6,663 nucleotides of DNA, from positions 1 through 6,663 of the forward strand of contig JADGOF010000127.1 of NCBI GenBank assembly GCA_017883105.1, read 5' to 3'. The stretch's first letter is position 1. Each line of letters begins with the position of its first letter. The DNA comes from Acidimicrobiales bacterium. GTDB lineage: Bacteria; Actinomycetota; Acidimicrobiia; Acidimicrobiales; RAAP-2. Made by a program: the position numbers and the translations under genes. Below the pieces are notes generated by a model. That model was not told the origin of the DNA. It made no database searches and saw only the letters and a list, made by a program, of their open reading frames with translations. Below are positions 1-6,588 of the stretch, one piece after another.

Positions 1-1282
1 GGAGACACCGCTGCTGTGGGCCCCGACCCCGGAAGGGGCCCGGGAGTTCACCGTGCCCAGTCGGCTCAGCCCCGGCTCGTGCTACGTCCTTCCCCAGAGC
101 CCCCAGTTGGCCAAGCAGTTGCTGATGGTGGCCGGGGTGGACCGCTACTACCAGATCGCCCGCTGTCTCCGGGATGAGGATCTGCGGGCCGACCGCCAGT
201 TCGAGTTCTCCCAGTTGGACGTCGAGGCGTCCTTCGTCACTCAGGAGGACGTCTTCGCCTTCGTGTCGGAAGCGGTCCTGGACGCCGCCGAGGCCGCCAC
301 CGGCGAACGGCCGGGCGACATCCCCCGGATGACCTGGGCAGAGGCCATCGACCGCTACGGATCCGACAAGCCCGACATCCGCTTCGGGATGGAGCTGATC
401 GAGCTGTCCCCCGTCTTCGCGGACACCGGGTTCCGGGCCTTTTCCTCACCGTGCGTCAAGGCCATCGTGCTCGAAGGCGGGGCCACCCTCACCCGGTCGA
501 AGCTGGACAGCCTCACCGACCGGGCCAGGGCCCTCGGGGCCAAGGGGCTGGCCTGGTTGAAGGTGGCCCATGCGGAGGGCGCCGACCCGGCGGAGGCATC
601 GCTGGCCCTGGAGTCACCCATCACCAAGTTCCTCTCCGATGACGAACAGGCCGGCGTGTTGTCGACCACCGGCGCGGCGGCGGGGGACCTGATCCTGATC
701 GTGGCCGATGAGTACCGGCTGGTCTGCACGGTGCTCGGCCAGCTCCGCCTCGAGCTCGGCGGGAGCCCGGTGAGCGAAGGCCCCCACCGCTACCTGTGGG
801 TGGTCGACTTCCCCATGTTCGACGGGGTCGACGATGCCGGTCATCCGGTTGCCGCTCACCATCCCTTCACCATGCCCCACCCCGAGGACCTCGACCGTCT
901 GGAGCAGGATCCTGCATCGGTCCGGTCCCAGGCCTACGACCTGGTGCTCAACGGATGGGAACTGGGCTCGGGCAGTGTCCGGATCCACCGTGAGGATATC
1001 CAGAGCCGGGTGTTCGCCGTGTTGGGCGTCGGGGAGGAGGAGGCCAAGGCCCGCTTCGGCTTCCTACTCGGGGCCTTCCGGTTCGGTGCTCCGCCGCACG
1101 CCGGTTTCGCGGTGGGAATCGATCGGTTGGTGGCCATATTCGCCGGCGAGGAGAGCATCCGCGAGGTGATCGCCTTCCCGAAGACGCAGTCGGGATCGGA
1201 CCCGATGACCGGCGCCCCGAAGCCCCTGGCCCCCGGGATACTGGCCGATCTGGGCCTGCAACCGATCCCGAAACTGGACTGA
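1..1282 (+). CDS. aspS: Aspartyl-tRNA synthetase, 5'-truncated by window edge
   Basis: Class II aminoacyl-tRNA synthetase that activates aspartate with ATP and charges tRNA(Asp) in the cytoplasm. The frame is open from base 2, so the GTG at 53 is internal; 426 residues remain. The family is usually near 590 residues, so the N-terminal OB-fold anticodon-binding domain and part of motif 1 lie outside the window. Visible, in fragment numbering: ETPLL at residues 1-5 (motif 1/flipping loop), aspartate-site QSPQLAK at 32-38, motif 2 RCLRDEDLRADRQFEF from 54, the bacterial GAD insertion about 135-250, HHPFT from 286, GSGSVRIH at 322-329 and motif 3 GIDRL at 372-376, followed by FPKTQSGSDPMTGAP. Residues known from E. 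coli AspRS to contact aspartate or ATP all have counterparts. Whether the enzyme is discriminating or also charges tRNA(Asn) cannot be judged, because the diagnostic residues are in the missing part. rarA follows after 10 nt, suggesting co-transcription. Confidence 0.97.
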   Translation, partial: ETPLLWAPTPEGAREFTVPSRLSPGSCYVLPQSPQLAKQLLMVAGVDRYYQIARCLRDEDLRADRQFEFSQLDVEASFVTQEDVFAFVSEAVLDAAEAATGERPGDIPRMTWAEAIDRYGSDKPDIRFGMELIELSPVFADTGFRAFSSPCVKAIVLEGGATLTRSKLDSLTDRARALGAKGLAWLKVAHAEGADPAEASLALESPITKFLSDDEQAGVLSTTGAAAGDLILIVADEYRLVCTVLGQLRLELGGSPVSEGPHRYLWVVDFPMFDGVDDAGHPVAAHHPFTMPHPEDLDRLEQDPASVRSQAYDLVLNGWELGSGSVRIHREDIQSRVFAVLGVGEEEAKARFGFLLGAFRFGAPPHAGFAVGIDRLVAIFAGEESIREVIAFPKTQSGSDPMTGAPKPLAPGILADLGLQPIPKLD

Positions 1283-1292
1283 TCGGGCAGCC

Positions 1293-2660
1293 ATGGCCGG
1301 TGACGACCTCTTCTCCGGCGCGGCAGAGGAGCGGTTGGCTGCCGGGGCCCCCCTGGCCGCTCGTCTCCGGCCCCGCACCCTCGACGAGATCATCGGCCAA
1401 CAGCACCTGGTGGGCCCCGGGGCCCCGCTTCGGGCCCTGATCGAGGCCGACCGCCTGACCTCGGCCATCCTGTGGGGCCCACCCGGCACTGGAAAGACCA
1501 CCCTGGCCTCGGTGGTGGCCACGGCTACCGCCAAGCACTTCGTTCCGCTGTCGGCGGTCAGCGCCGGGGTCAAGGACGTCCGGGAGGTGGTCGACGGTGC
1601 GCGCCGGTTACTGGGTGAGCAGGGACGGGGAACCATCCTCTTCCTCGACGAGGTGCACCGGTTCAACCGGTCCCAACAGGATGCACTGCTTCCCTCCGTG
1701 GAGGAGGGACTCCTCGTCCTCATCGGCGCCACCACCGAAAACCCCTTCTTCGAGGTCAATGCTCCGTTGCTGTCGCGGTCGACGTTGTGGCGTCTCGAGC
1801 CCCTGTCCGCCGACGAGCTGGGGGAGGTCGTCGGCCGCGGTCTGCAGGTGGAGGGCGCCACCGCGGAACCCGACGCGGTGGCAGCCCTGATCGGCCTGGC
1901 CGATGGGGACGCCCGTGCCGTGCTCACCACTCTGGAGGTGGCGTTGGCACTGGCCGGCTCGCGCCCGGTCACTTTGGCGGACGTGGAGCGGGCGCGGCAC
2001 TCCCGCCTGCACCACTACGGCGACGAGGACCACTACGACCAGGTGAGTGCCTTCATCAAGTCGGTGCGGGGCTCGGACCCCGATGCCGGCCTCTACTGGT
2101 TGGCCCGCATGCTGGAGTCCGGGGAAGACGCCCGGTTCATCGCCCGCCGGCTGGTCATCCTGGCCAGCGAAGATGTGGGAGAGGCCGACCCATTGGCATT
2201 GGTGGTGGCCGATGCCGCCGCCCGGGCCGTCGAGTTCGTGGGGCTGCCCGAAGCCCAGCTCAATCTGGCCCAGGCCGTGGTCCACTTGGCCTGCGCCCCG
2301 AAATCGAACCGGGTCACCGTGGCCCTCGGCCGCGCCCAGCAGGACGTCCGCCAAGGCCCCCGGGGGGACGTCCCGGCCCACCTGCGGGATGCCCACTACC
2401 GGAGCGCTTCGTCCATAGGCCATGGCCAGGGCTACGTCTACCCCCACGACCAGCCCGGGGCCTGGGCCAACCAGCAGTACCGACCGGATGCACTGGTCCG
2501 GAACCGCTACTACGAGCCGAGTGACCGGGGCCACGAGGCCGTGGTGGCCCAGCGCCTGCGTCAGTGGCGCGACGAGGACGGAGATGGTGTTCGCCGTGAT
2601 GCCTCGCCGGACGCCGACCCGAGCGACGATGAGGCCGGCGACGAGGCACGCGGTCGTTGA
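1293..2660 (+). CDS. rarA: Replication-associated recombination protein RarA (MgsA), AAA+ ATPase
   Basis: Cytoplasmic AAA+ ATPase of the RarA/MgsA/WRNIP1 family, related to clamp-loader subunits and RuvB. Family members act at stalled forks and single-stranded gaps. The protein has 455 residues, close to the usual 420-450. Visible: GQQHLVGPGAPLR at 35-47, Walker A GPPGTGKTT at 62-70, Walker B TILFLDEVHR at 114-123, sensor 1 IGATTENP at 144-151, arginine-finger LLSRS at 159-163, and sensor 2 GDAR at 205-208. The MgsA-type tetramerisation region follows (YDQVSAFIKSVRGSDPDAG at 248-266, then ARMLESGEDARFIARRL). ATG 1293 gives the expected family N-terminus and lies 10 nt after aspS. I see no strong Shine-Dalgarno, so translation may be coupled to aspS. 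The last 30 residues or so form an Asp/Glu/Arg-rich tail outside the conserved core. The stop codon abuts the start region of the next gene. Confidence 0.96.
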   Translation: MAGDDLFSGAAEERLAAGAPLAARLRPRTLDEIIGQQHLVGPGAPLRALIEADRLTSAILWGPPGTGKTTLASVVATATAKHFVPLSAVSAGVKDVREVVDGARRLLGEQGRGTILFLDEVHRFNRSQQDALLPSVEEGLLVLIGATTENPFFEVNAPLLSRSTLWRLEPLSADELGEVVGRGLQVEGATAEPDAVAALIGLADGDARAVLTTLEVALALAGSRPVTLADVERARHSRLHHYGDEDHYDQVSAFIKSVRGSDPDAGLYWLARMLESGEDARFIARRLVILASEDVGEADPLALVVADAAARAVEFVGLPEAQLNLAQAVVHLACAPKSNRVTVALGRAQQDVRQGPRGDVPAHLRDAHYRSASSIGHGQGYVYPHDQPGAWANQQYRPDALVRNRYYEPSDRGHEAVVAQRLRQWRDEDGDGVRRDASPDADPSDDEAGDEARGR

Positions 2661-2663
2661 TGC

Positions 2664-2668
2664 GGAAG
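2664..2668 (+). promoter_or_regulatory. Candidate ribosome binding site deciding the peptidase start
   Basis: GGAAG lies 9 nt before ATG 2678. The competing ATG 2660, which shares its A with the rarA stop (TGATG), has only GAGG at 2643-2646 with a long 13-nt gap. This favours 2678, but a coupled start at 2660 (six more residues) remains possible. Both starts leave a usable signal peptide. Confidence 0.4.
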
Positions 2669-2677
2669 ACTGGACCC

Positions 2678-5600
2678 ATGACCAGTTCTCCGGATAGAGC
2701 CGGGCTCAACGGTGCGCGTGGTCTCCACCGACCTCTGGCCCGGTCGATCACGGCGACGGCCGCACTTCTGGTAGCGGGCCTGGTCGGGGCCGCCGCCGCC
2801 GGCGCCGCCGTTCCCACCACCGGGGCCCGGTCGAACGGGATGACGCGACTGGTCGGCAATGTCCCCTCGCTCCCATCCGGTTCCACGGTGCTGGGTTCGA
2901 CCAACAGCACCAGCGTGATCTCCGCCGATGTCTCCTTGAAGCCGCGGGACCCGGCGGCCCTCGAGTCCTTCGCCCGGGCGGTGTCCACTACGGGATCACC
3001 CGAGTACGGCCGATATCTCGCCGCGGGACAGTTCGCAGGCCGGTTCGGTCCGACGCCGGTCACCATCGATGCCACACGGGCCTGGTTGGCATCGACCGGT
3101 CTGCGGGTGGGTGCCACGTCGTCCAACGGGCTCTTGATTCCGGTGACGGGCACCGTCTCCCAGATGGAGGGCGCCTTCGCCGTCCCCCTGGTGGACGCCC
3201 GTCTCCCCGGCGGCCGGGTGGCTCGGGCCACCACCGGCAATCCGCAGGTGCCGACCTCGCTGTCTCGATCGATCGACGGGGTCATCGGACTGACCACGTT
3301 GTCCCGCTCCCGACCGCAGCTGAAAGTGCGTCCCGTCCCTGTGGTGGGGTACGGATCGGGCCCAGTAGCGACCGGCGGGACGGGGACACTGTCGGCCAGG
3401 GCCTCTGTGGCCCACGTCGGGCCCACCGCCTGTTCCGACGCCAGGGGTGGGAACTTCTACGGTGGTTGGACCGCCGACCAGCTGGCGTCGAGCTACGGGT
3501 TCACCACCCTGTACGGGAAGGGCCGGGTCGGGGCAGGACAACGGGTGGCGCTCTTCGAACTGGAACCCTTCAACCAGAGCGACATCGCCACCTACGAGGC
3601 CTGTTTCGGCATCAACGTCCCGGTCTCCACGGTGGCCGTGGACGGGGGAGCGGTCGGGCCCCAGGCAGGGGAGGCGGCACTCGACATCGAGGTGGTCGCC
3701 GGACTGGCCCCCTCGTCGTCCATCTCGGTCTACTCGGGGCCGAACGGAGGAAACGGGCCGATCAACGTCTACTCCCGCATGGTTGGTGACGACACGGCCA
3801 AGGTGCTCTCTACCAGCTGGGGCCAGTGCGAACCAGGCATCGATCCGGCGGAACAGCTGGCGGAATCGACGGTGTTCCTGCAGGCCAAGGCCCAGGGTCA
3901 GACCGTGGTTGCCGCGTCCGGCGACTCGGGCTCGAGCGACTGCTATATCCCCGGCGTGAACACGGCCACCCTGCTGGCCGTGGACGACCCCGCCGACCAG
4001 CCCAATGTCACCGGGGTAGGGGGAACTTCGCTGACCACCGGCGGGTCGACCCCACCGGCCGAGACGGTCTGGAACGGCGGAAGCCCGTCCGCCGGGGCCG
4101 GCGGCGGCGGTATCTCCGCGGGCTTCGTGGCCCCCAGTTGGCAGCAGATCCCCGGGGTTCAGAACTCGTACACCCAGTACACCTGCGGCACCGGCACGCA
4201 GCAGTGCCGCGAAGTACCCGATGTGTCGGCCTCCGCAGATCCCCAACACGGGGACATCGTCTTCTTCGCCGGCGACTGGAGGATCGTGGGCGGCACCAGT
4301 GCCGCCTCGCCCTTGTGGGCCGCACTGACCGCGGTGATCAACCAGGGGTGCGCGGTTCCGGGCGGATTCCTCAATCAGAAGTTCTATGCGGCGGGATCCG
4401 GTGTGTCCCCACCTTTCAACGACGTCACCTCCGGCAACAACCAGCTGTTCCCCAACGGCGCCTCCACCTTCTATCCGGCGACGACCCACTACGACCTGGC
4501 CAGCGGATGGGGCACGCCGGTGGGCGGTGCGTTGCTCGGCACCCTGACCGGTTCGAGCGCAGGCTGCCCGGCGGTCACCCGGCTCAGCCCCGGGTCGGGC
4601 CCGGCCACCGGTGGCCGCACCGTGGTCATCACCGGCAGCGGGTTCGGGACCGGGGTCCCCACCGTCCACTTCGGCGGTGCCGCCGCTACCGTGACCGCCC
4701 ACACCCCGACGTCGGTCACGGTCACCACTCCAAACGTGGGCTCCGGGTCCCAGGTGACCGTCACCGTCTCCACCTCCGGCACGGCCGGCGGTACCAGCGC
4801 CTCGGTGGCCGCCGCCCGGTACACCTTCGTGTCTCCCCAGGTCACCGGCATCGTGGCCCGTAAGGGACCGACCAGTGGGGGAGAGCAGGTCACTGTGTCC
4901 GGTTCGGACTTCTCCGGGGCCACGTCGGTCAGGTTCGGCACCACCCCGGCGTCGTTCCGGGTGATCTCGTCCACATCGTTGGTGGCCCGGGTGCCTCCGG
5001 GCCCGTCCGGGGGCTCGACGGTCAACCTGACCGTCACCGGTCCGGACGGGGTGAGTTCCCCGAGTGCCGGGTCCCGCTTCACCTACGCCGTGCCCGGCTA
5101 CTGGCTGGTGGCCTCCGACGGCGGCATCTTCGCCTACGGGCACACTCACTTCTACGGTTCGGCCGGGGCGACGACCCTCAACCGGCCCATCGTAGGTATG
5201 GCCGCCACCCCCGATGACGGGGGCTACTGGCTGGTGGCCTCCGACGGTGGCATCTTCGCCTTCGGGGACGCCGGTTTCTTCGGGTCGACCGGATCGCTGG
5301 TGCTGAACCGACCCGTCGTGGGCATGGCCGGCACTCCGGACGGCCACGGCTACTGGCTGGTGGCCTCCGACGGTGGCATCTTCGCCTTCGGGGACGCCGG
5401 CTTCTTCGGGTCGACCGGATCGCTGGTGCTGAACCGACCCGTCGTGGGCATGGCCGGCACTCCGGACGGCAAGGGATACTGGCTGGTGGCCTCCGACGGC
5501 GGTATCTTCGCCTTCGGGGACGCCGGCTTCTTCGGGTCGACCGGATCGTTGGTGCTGAACAGACCCATCGTGGGTATGGCCTCCTCGCTGACCGGTCACG

Positions 5601-5716
5601 GGTACTGGCTGGTGGCCTCCGACGGCGGCATCTTCGCCTTCGGGGACGCCGGCTTCTTCGGTTCGGCGGGCTCGCTGGTGCTGTCCAGTCCGGTGGTGGG
5701 GATGGCCGCGACCTGA
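2678..5716 (+). CDS. Secreted sedolisin (S53) peptidase with two IPT/TIG domains and five C-terminal 42-residue repeats
   Basis: Predicted secreted serine-carboxyl peptidase of family S53 (sedolisin/kumamolisin type), which generally cleaves proteins at acidic pH; 1012 residues from ATG 2678. Residues 1 to about 43 are a signal peptide: basic n-region, hydrophobic stretch 24-45, AGA cleavage site. Residues 57-210 are the activation propeptide, with SPEYGRYLAAGQFAGRFGP at 107-125. The catalytic domain spans about 261-625: Glu332 and Asp336 in GEAALD, oxyanion Asp416 in ASGDSG, and nucleophile Ser541 in GGTSAASP. Calcium-site candidates are Asp582-Val583 (FNDVTSG) and Asp606 (YDLASGWG). Eight cysteines all fall in 252-630, suiting disulfides in an exported enzyme. 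Two IPT/TIG Ig-like domains follow (631-718, 721-805), then five repeats (807-1012). There is no LPXTG or C-terminal membrane anchor, so it is probably released or held non-covalently. The start lies 17 nt after rarA and no separate promoter is evident. Substrate unknown. Confidence 0.93.
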   Translation: MTSSPDRAGLNGARGLHRPLARSITATAALLVAGLVGAAAAGAAVPTTGARSNGMTRLVGNVPSLPSGSTVLGSTNSTSVISADVSLKPRDPAALESFARAVSTTGSPEYGRYLAAGQFAGRFGPTPVTIDATRAWLASTGLRVGATSSNGLLIPVTGTVSQMEGAFAVPLVDARLPGGRVARATTGNPQVPTSLSRSIDGVIGLTTLSRSRPQLKVRPVPVVGYGSGPVATGGTGTLSARASVAHVGPTACSDARGGNFYGGWTADQLASSYGFTTLYGKGRVGAGQRVALFELEPFNQSDIATYEACFGINVPVSTVAVDGGAVGPQAGEAALDIEVVAGLAPSSSISVYSGPNGGNGPINVYSRMVGDDTAKVLSTSWGQCEPGIDPAEQLAESTVFLQAKAQGQTVVAASGDSGSSDCYIPGVNTATLLAVDDPADQPNVTGVGGTSLTTGGSTPPAETVWNGGSPSAGAGGGGISAGFVAPSWQQIPGVQNSYTQYTCGTGTQQCREVPDVSASADPQHGDIVFFAGDWRIVGGTSAASPLWAALTAVINQGCAVPGGFLNQKFYAAGSGVSPPFNDVTSGNNQLFPNGASTFYPATTHYDLASGWGTPVGGALLGTLTGSSAGCPAVTRLSPGSGPATGGRTVVITGSGFGTGVPTVHFGGAAATVTAHTPTSVTVTTPNVGSGSQVTVTVSTSGTAGGTSASVAAARYTFVSPQVTGIVARKGPTSGGEQVTVSGSDFSGATSVRFGTTPASFRVISSTSLVARVPPGPSGGSTVNLTVTGPDGVSSPSAGSRFTYAVPGYWLVASDGGIFAYGHTHFYGSAGATTLNRPIVGMAATPDDGGYWLVASDGGIFAFGDAGFFGSTGSLVLNRPVVGMAGTPDGHGYWLVASDGGIFAFGDAGFFGSTGSLVLNRPVVGMAGTPDGKGYWLVASDGGIFAFGDAGFFGSTGSLVLNRPIVGMASSLTGHGYWLVASDGGIFAFGDAGFFGSAGSLVLSSPVVGMAAT
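5096..5713 (+). repeat. Five tandem 126-bp units (42-residue GYWLVASDGGIFAFG repeat)
   Basis: The units begin at 5096, 5222, 5348, 5474 and 5600, exactly 126 bp apart. The last is cut to 114 bp by the stop codon. Each encodes GYWLVASDGGIFAFG, then GDAGFFGS, a short variable piece, LNRPVVGMA and a TPDG-like linker. Unit 1 is the most diverged (AYGHTHFYGSAGATT). By my count, units 2 and 3 differ at only three bases, two of them in the last codon. Units 4 and 5 are intermediate. The array contains no cysteine. I recognise this repeat from secreted proteins of Acidimicrobiia but know of no established function for it. Confidence 0.95.
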
Positions 5717-5744
5717 GCAGGTGGCGACGTCGGGGTCGCAACGC

Positions 5745-5772
5745 GTTCGACGTTCGGCGACGGGGGTCGAAC
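5745..5772. repeat. Inverted repeat GTTCGAC-N14-GTCGAAC
   Basis: Perfect 7-bp arms at 5745-5751 and 5766-5772 are separated by 14 nt, giving 21 bp between arm centres, about two helical turns. It covers the -35 region of the candidate promoter just downstream. It could be an operator for a dimeric regulator or a weak transcript hairpin. It lacks the T-tract of an intrinsic terminator. Confidence 0.35.
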
Positions 5773-5781
5773 TGCACCATC

Positions 5782-5787
5782 TAAGCT
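5782..5787 (+). promoter_or_regulatory. Candidate -10 element (TAAGCT) for leaderless DUF948-gene mRNA
   Basis: TAAGCT fits the TANNNT -10 pattern common in Actinobacteria and ends 9 nt before ATG 5797. Initiation 7-10 nt downstream would place the transcript start at or next to the A of the start codon. No Shine-Dalgarno-like sequence sits before this ATG, which fits a leaderless mRNA. I see no good -35 hexamer at 16-18 nt. Confidence 0.4.
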
Positions 5788-5796
5788 GTCCCGATC

Positions 5797-6195
5797 ATGT
5801 CCGCTGGAGAGATCGCCGTCCTCGTTGCCTCGACCGCGTTTGCCTGTGCTGTGGTCGGCCTTCTGGTGACGGTCGTGTCGCTGCGGAAGGAGGTGGGTCG
5901 GCTGCGCACCATCACCGATGAACTGCGTCGTCAGACCGTGCCCCTTGTGGCTGATGCGCACCGGGTGGTGGACCAGGCTGCCACCGAGATGGAACGGGTG
6001 GGAGCCGTCTTGGATTCCACCGAGTCGGTCCATGCCACGGTCGACTCGGCCTCCAAGCTGGCCTACCGGGCCTTCGCCAATCCGGTGGTCAAGGTGTTGG
6101 CGGTGCGTGCCGGGGCCGCCACCGGCATCCGGCGTCTGGCCTCGGGGTCGGATGGCTCCCCCCGCAACGGCACGCCGCGGAATGGCAGCCGCTGA
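5797..6195 (+). CDS. DUF948-type small membrane-anchored protein
   Basis: This 132-residue protein of unknown function resembles the DUF948 family found between rarA and alaS in many Actinobacteria. One N-terminal transmembrane segment (about 5-28, IAVLVASTAFACAVVGLL) is followed by a charged, heptad-like helical stretch (about 30-90) that may form a coiled coil. Next is ANPVVKVLAVRAGAATG (94-110), typical of the family end. A short polar tail has a doubled PRNG motif (SPRNGTPRNGSR, 121-132). With a single N-terminal anchor and a soluble helical remainder, it probably works as a membrane-tethered scaffold or envelope protein; this is inference. ATG 5797 has no ribosome binding site but a possible -10 hexamer just upstream. 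The next gene begins 3 nt after the stop, so the two are almost certainly co-expressed. Confidence 0.85.
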   Translation: MSAGEIAVLVASTAFACAVVGLLVTVVSLRKEVGRLRTITDELRRQTVPLVADAHRVVDQAATEMERVGAVLDSTESVHATVDSASKLAYRAFANPVVKVLAVRAGAATGIRRLASGSDGSPRNGTPRNGSR

Positions 6196-6198
6196 CCG

Positions 6199-6588
6199 AT
6201 GCCGAAACGGACGTTCTGGCTGGTGACCGGAGCCGCCATCGGTGCCGGCTCCTCGTTGTGGGCCGAGCGGAAGGTCCGCCGCACGGTGCGCGTTGCCACC
6301 CGCAGGCTGCAGCCCGATGCTCTGGTGGTCGAGATGGGCCGGACCGCACGCCAGGCGGCCGGCAACGCCGGGGGCCGTGTGCGGGATGCGATGTCCTCCG
6401 GTAGGGACGAAATGCAGCGGCGGGAAGAGGAGCTGTGGGCCGAGCTGGCCGCCCAGGGCGAAGCTGTGTCCCCACCGGCCGGAGAGGCGCCCGATTCACT
6501 CTCGGAACCGGCGGGGTCCACTCGGACCCGAACGCTCGCTCGGTTGAAACGGCCACCGGCAGAATCAGCCTCTTACCTGGGCAAGTAG
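6199..6588 (+). CDS. Small actinobacterial membrane-anchored protein, DUF6167-like
   Basis: This 129-residue protein of unknown function begins RTFWLVTGAAIGAGSSLWAERKVRR. The short hydrophobic N-terminal segment (about 5-21) followed by basic residues is the pattern I associate with the DUF6167-type proteins encoded just before alaS in Actinobacteria. Residues 22-85 are helical and charged (ARQAAGNAGGRVRDAM, then EMQRREEELWAELAAQ), and the last 40 or so are Pro/Ser/Arg-rich and probably disordered. It starts 3 nt after the DUF948-type gene with no visible ribosome binding site, which points to translational coupling and perhaps a shared complex. The family name is from memory of its position and N-terminus; reality as a gene is much surer than the family label. 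Confidence 0.8.
   Translation: MPKRTFWLVTGAAIGAGSSLWAERKVRRTVRVATRRLQPDALVVEMGRTARQAAGNAGGRVRDAMSSGRDEMQRREEELWAELAAQGEAVSPPAGEAPDSLSEPAGSTRTRTLARLKRPPAESASYLGK

Larger units (their letters stand above)
5717..5796 (+). other. Intergenic gap between peptidase gene and DUF948-type gene
   Basis: This 80-bp stretch is the only gap here longer than about 11 nt. It holds a short GC hairpin (GCGAC 5724-5728 with GTCGC 5735-5739, 6-nt loop, no T-run), a longer dyad at 5745-5772 and a possible -10 hexamer at 5782-5787. It is the likeliest boundary between the aspS-rarA-peptidase unit and the downstream genes. No convincing intrinsic terminator is visible. Confidence 0.5.

Noticed and set aside
53..55. 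GTG at 53 as a translation start of aspS
   Set aside because: The frame is open upstream to base 2 and encodes ETPLLWAPTPEGAREFTV, a conserved AspRS segment, so this codon is internal.
2314..3426. 370-residue minus-strand frame spanning the rarA-peptidase junction
   Set aside because: It overlaps two well-supported plus-strand genes, shows no recognisable domain, and is Arg/Gly/Pro-rich as expected for an antisense shadow.
4280..4315. Subtilisin (S8) identity suggested by the GTSA motif
   Set aside because: The S8 aspartate and histidine motifs are absent, whereas the S53 Glu/Asp pair in GEAALD and the ASGDSG oxyanion motif are present in the right order.
2996..5599. 867-residue open frame on the minus strand opposite the peptidase gene
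   Set aside because: It is fully antisense to a protein with intact catalytic motifs and signal peptide. Long antisense frames are expected in GC-rich coding DNA because stop codons are rare. Its translation is low-complexity Gly/Arg/His-rich with no recognisable domain.
5096..5713. Tandem repeats as a CRISPR array or mobile-element repeat
   Set aside because: The period is 126 bp with no spacers, the units stay in frame, and they encode a regular 42-residue protein repeat.
5724..5739. Hairpin GCGAC/GTCGC as an intrinsic terminator of the peptidase gene
   Set aside because: The stem is only 5 bp and no T-run follows; such stems are common by chance in this base composition.
6544..6549. TTGAAA as a -35 element for alaS
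   Set aside because: It lies 36 nt upstream of the TAGGAT hexamer, far outside the usual 16-18 nt spacing, and no -10-like hexamer sits at the correct distance from it.
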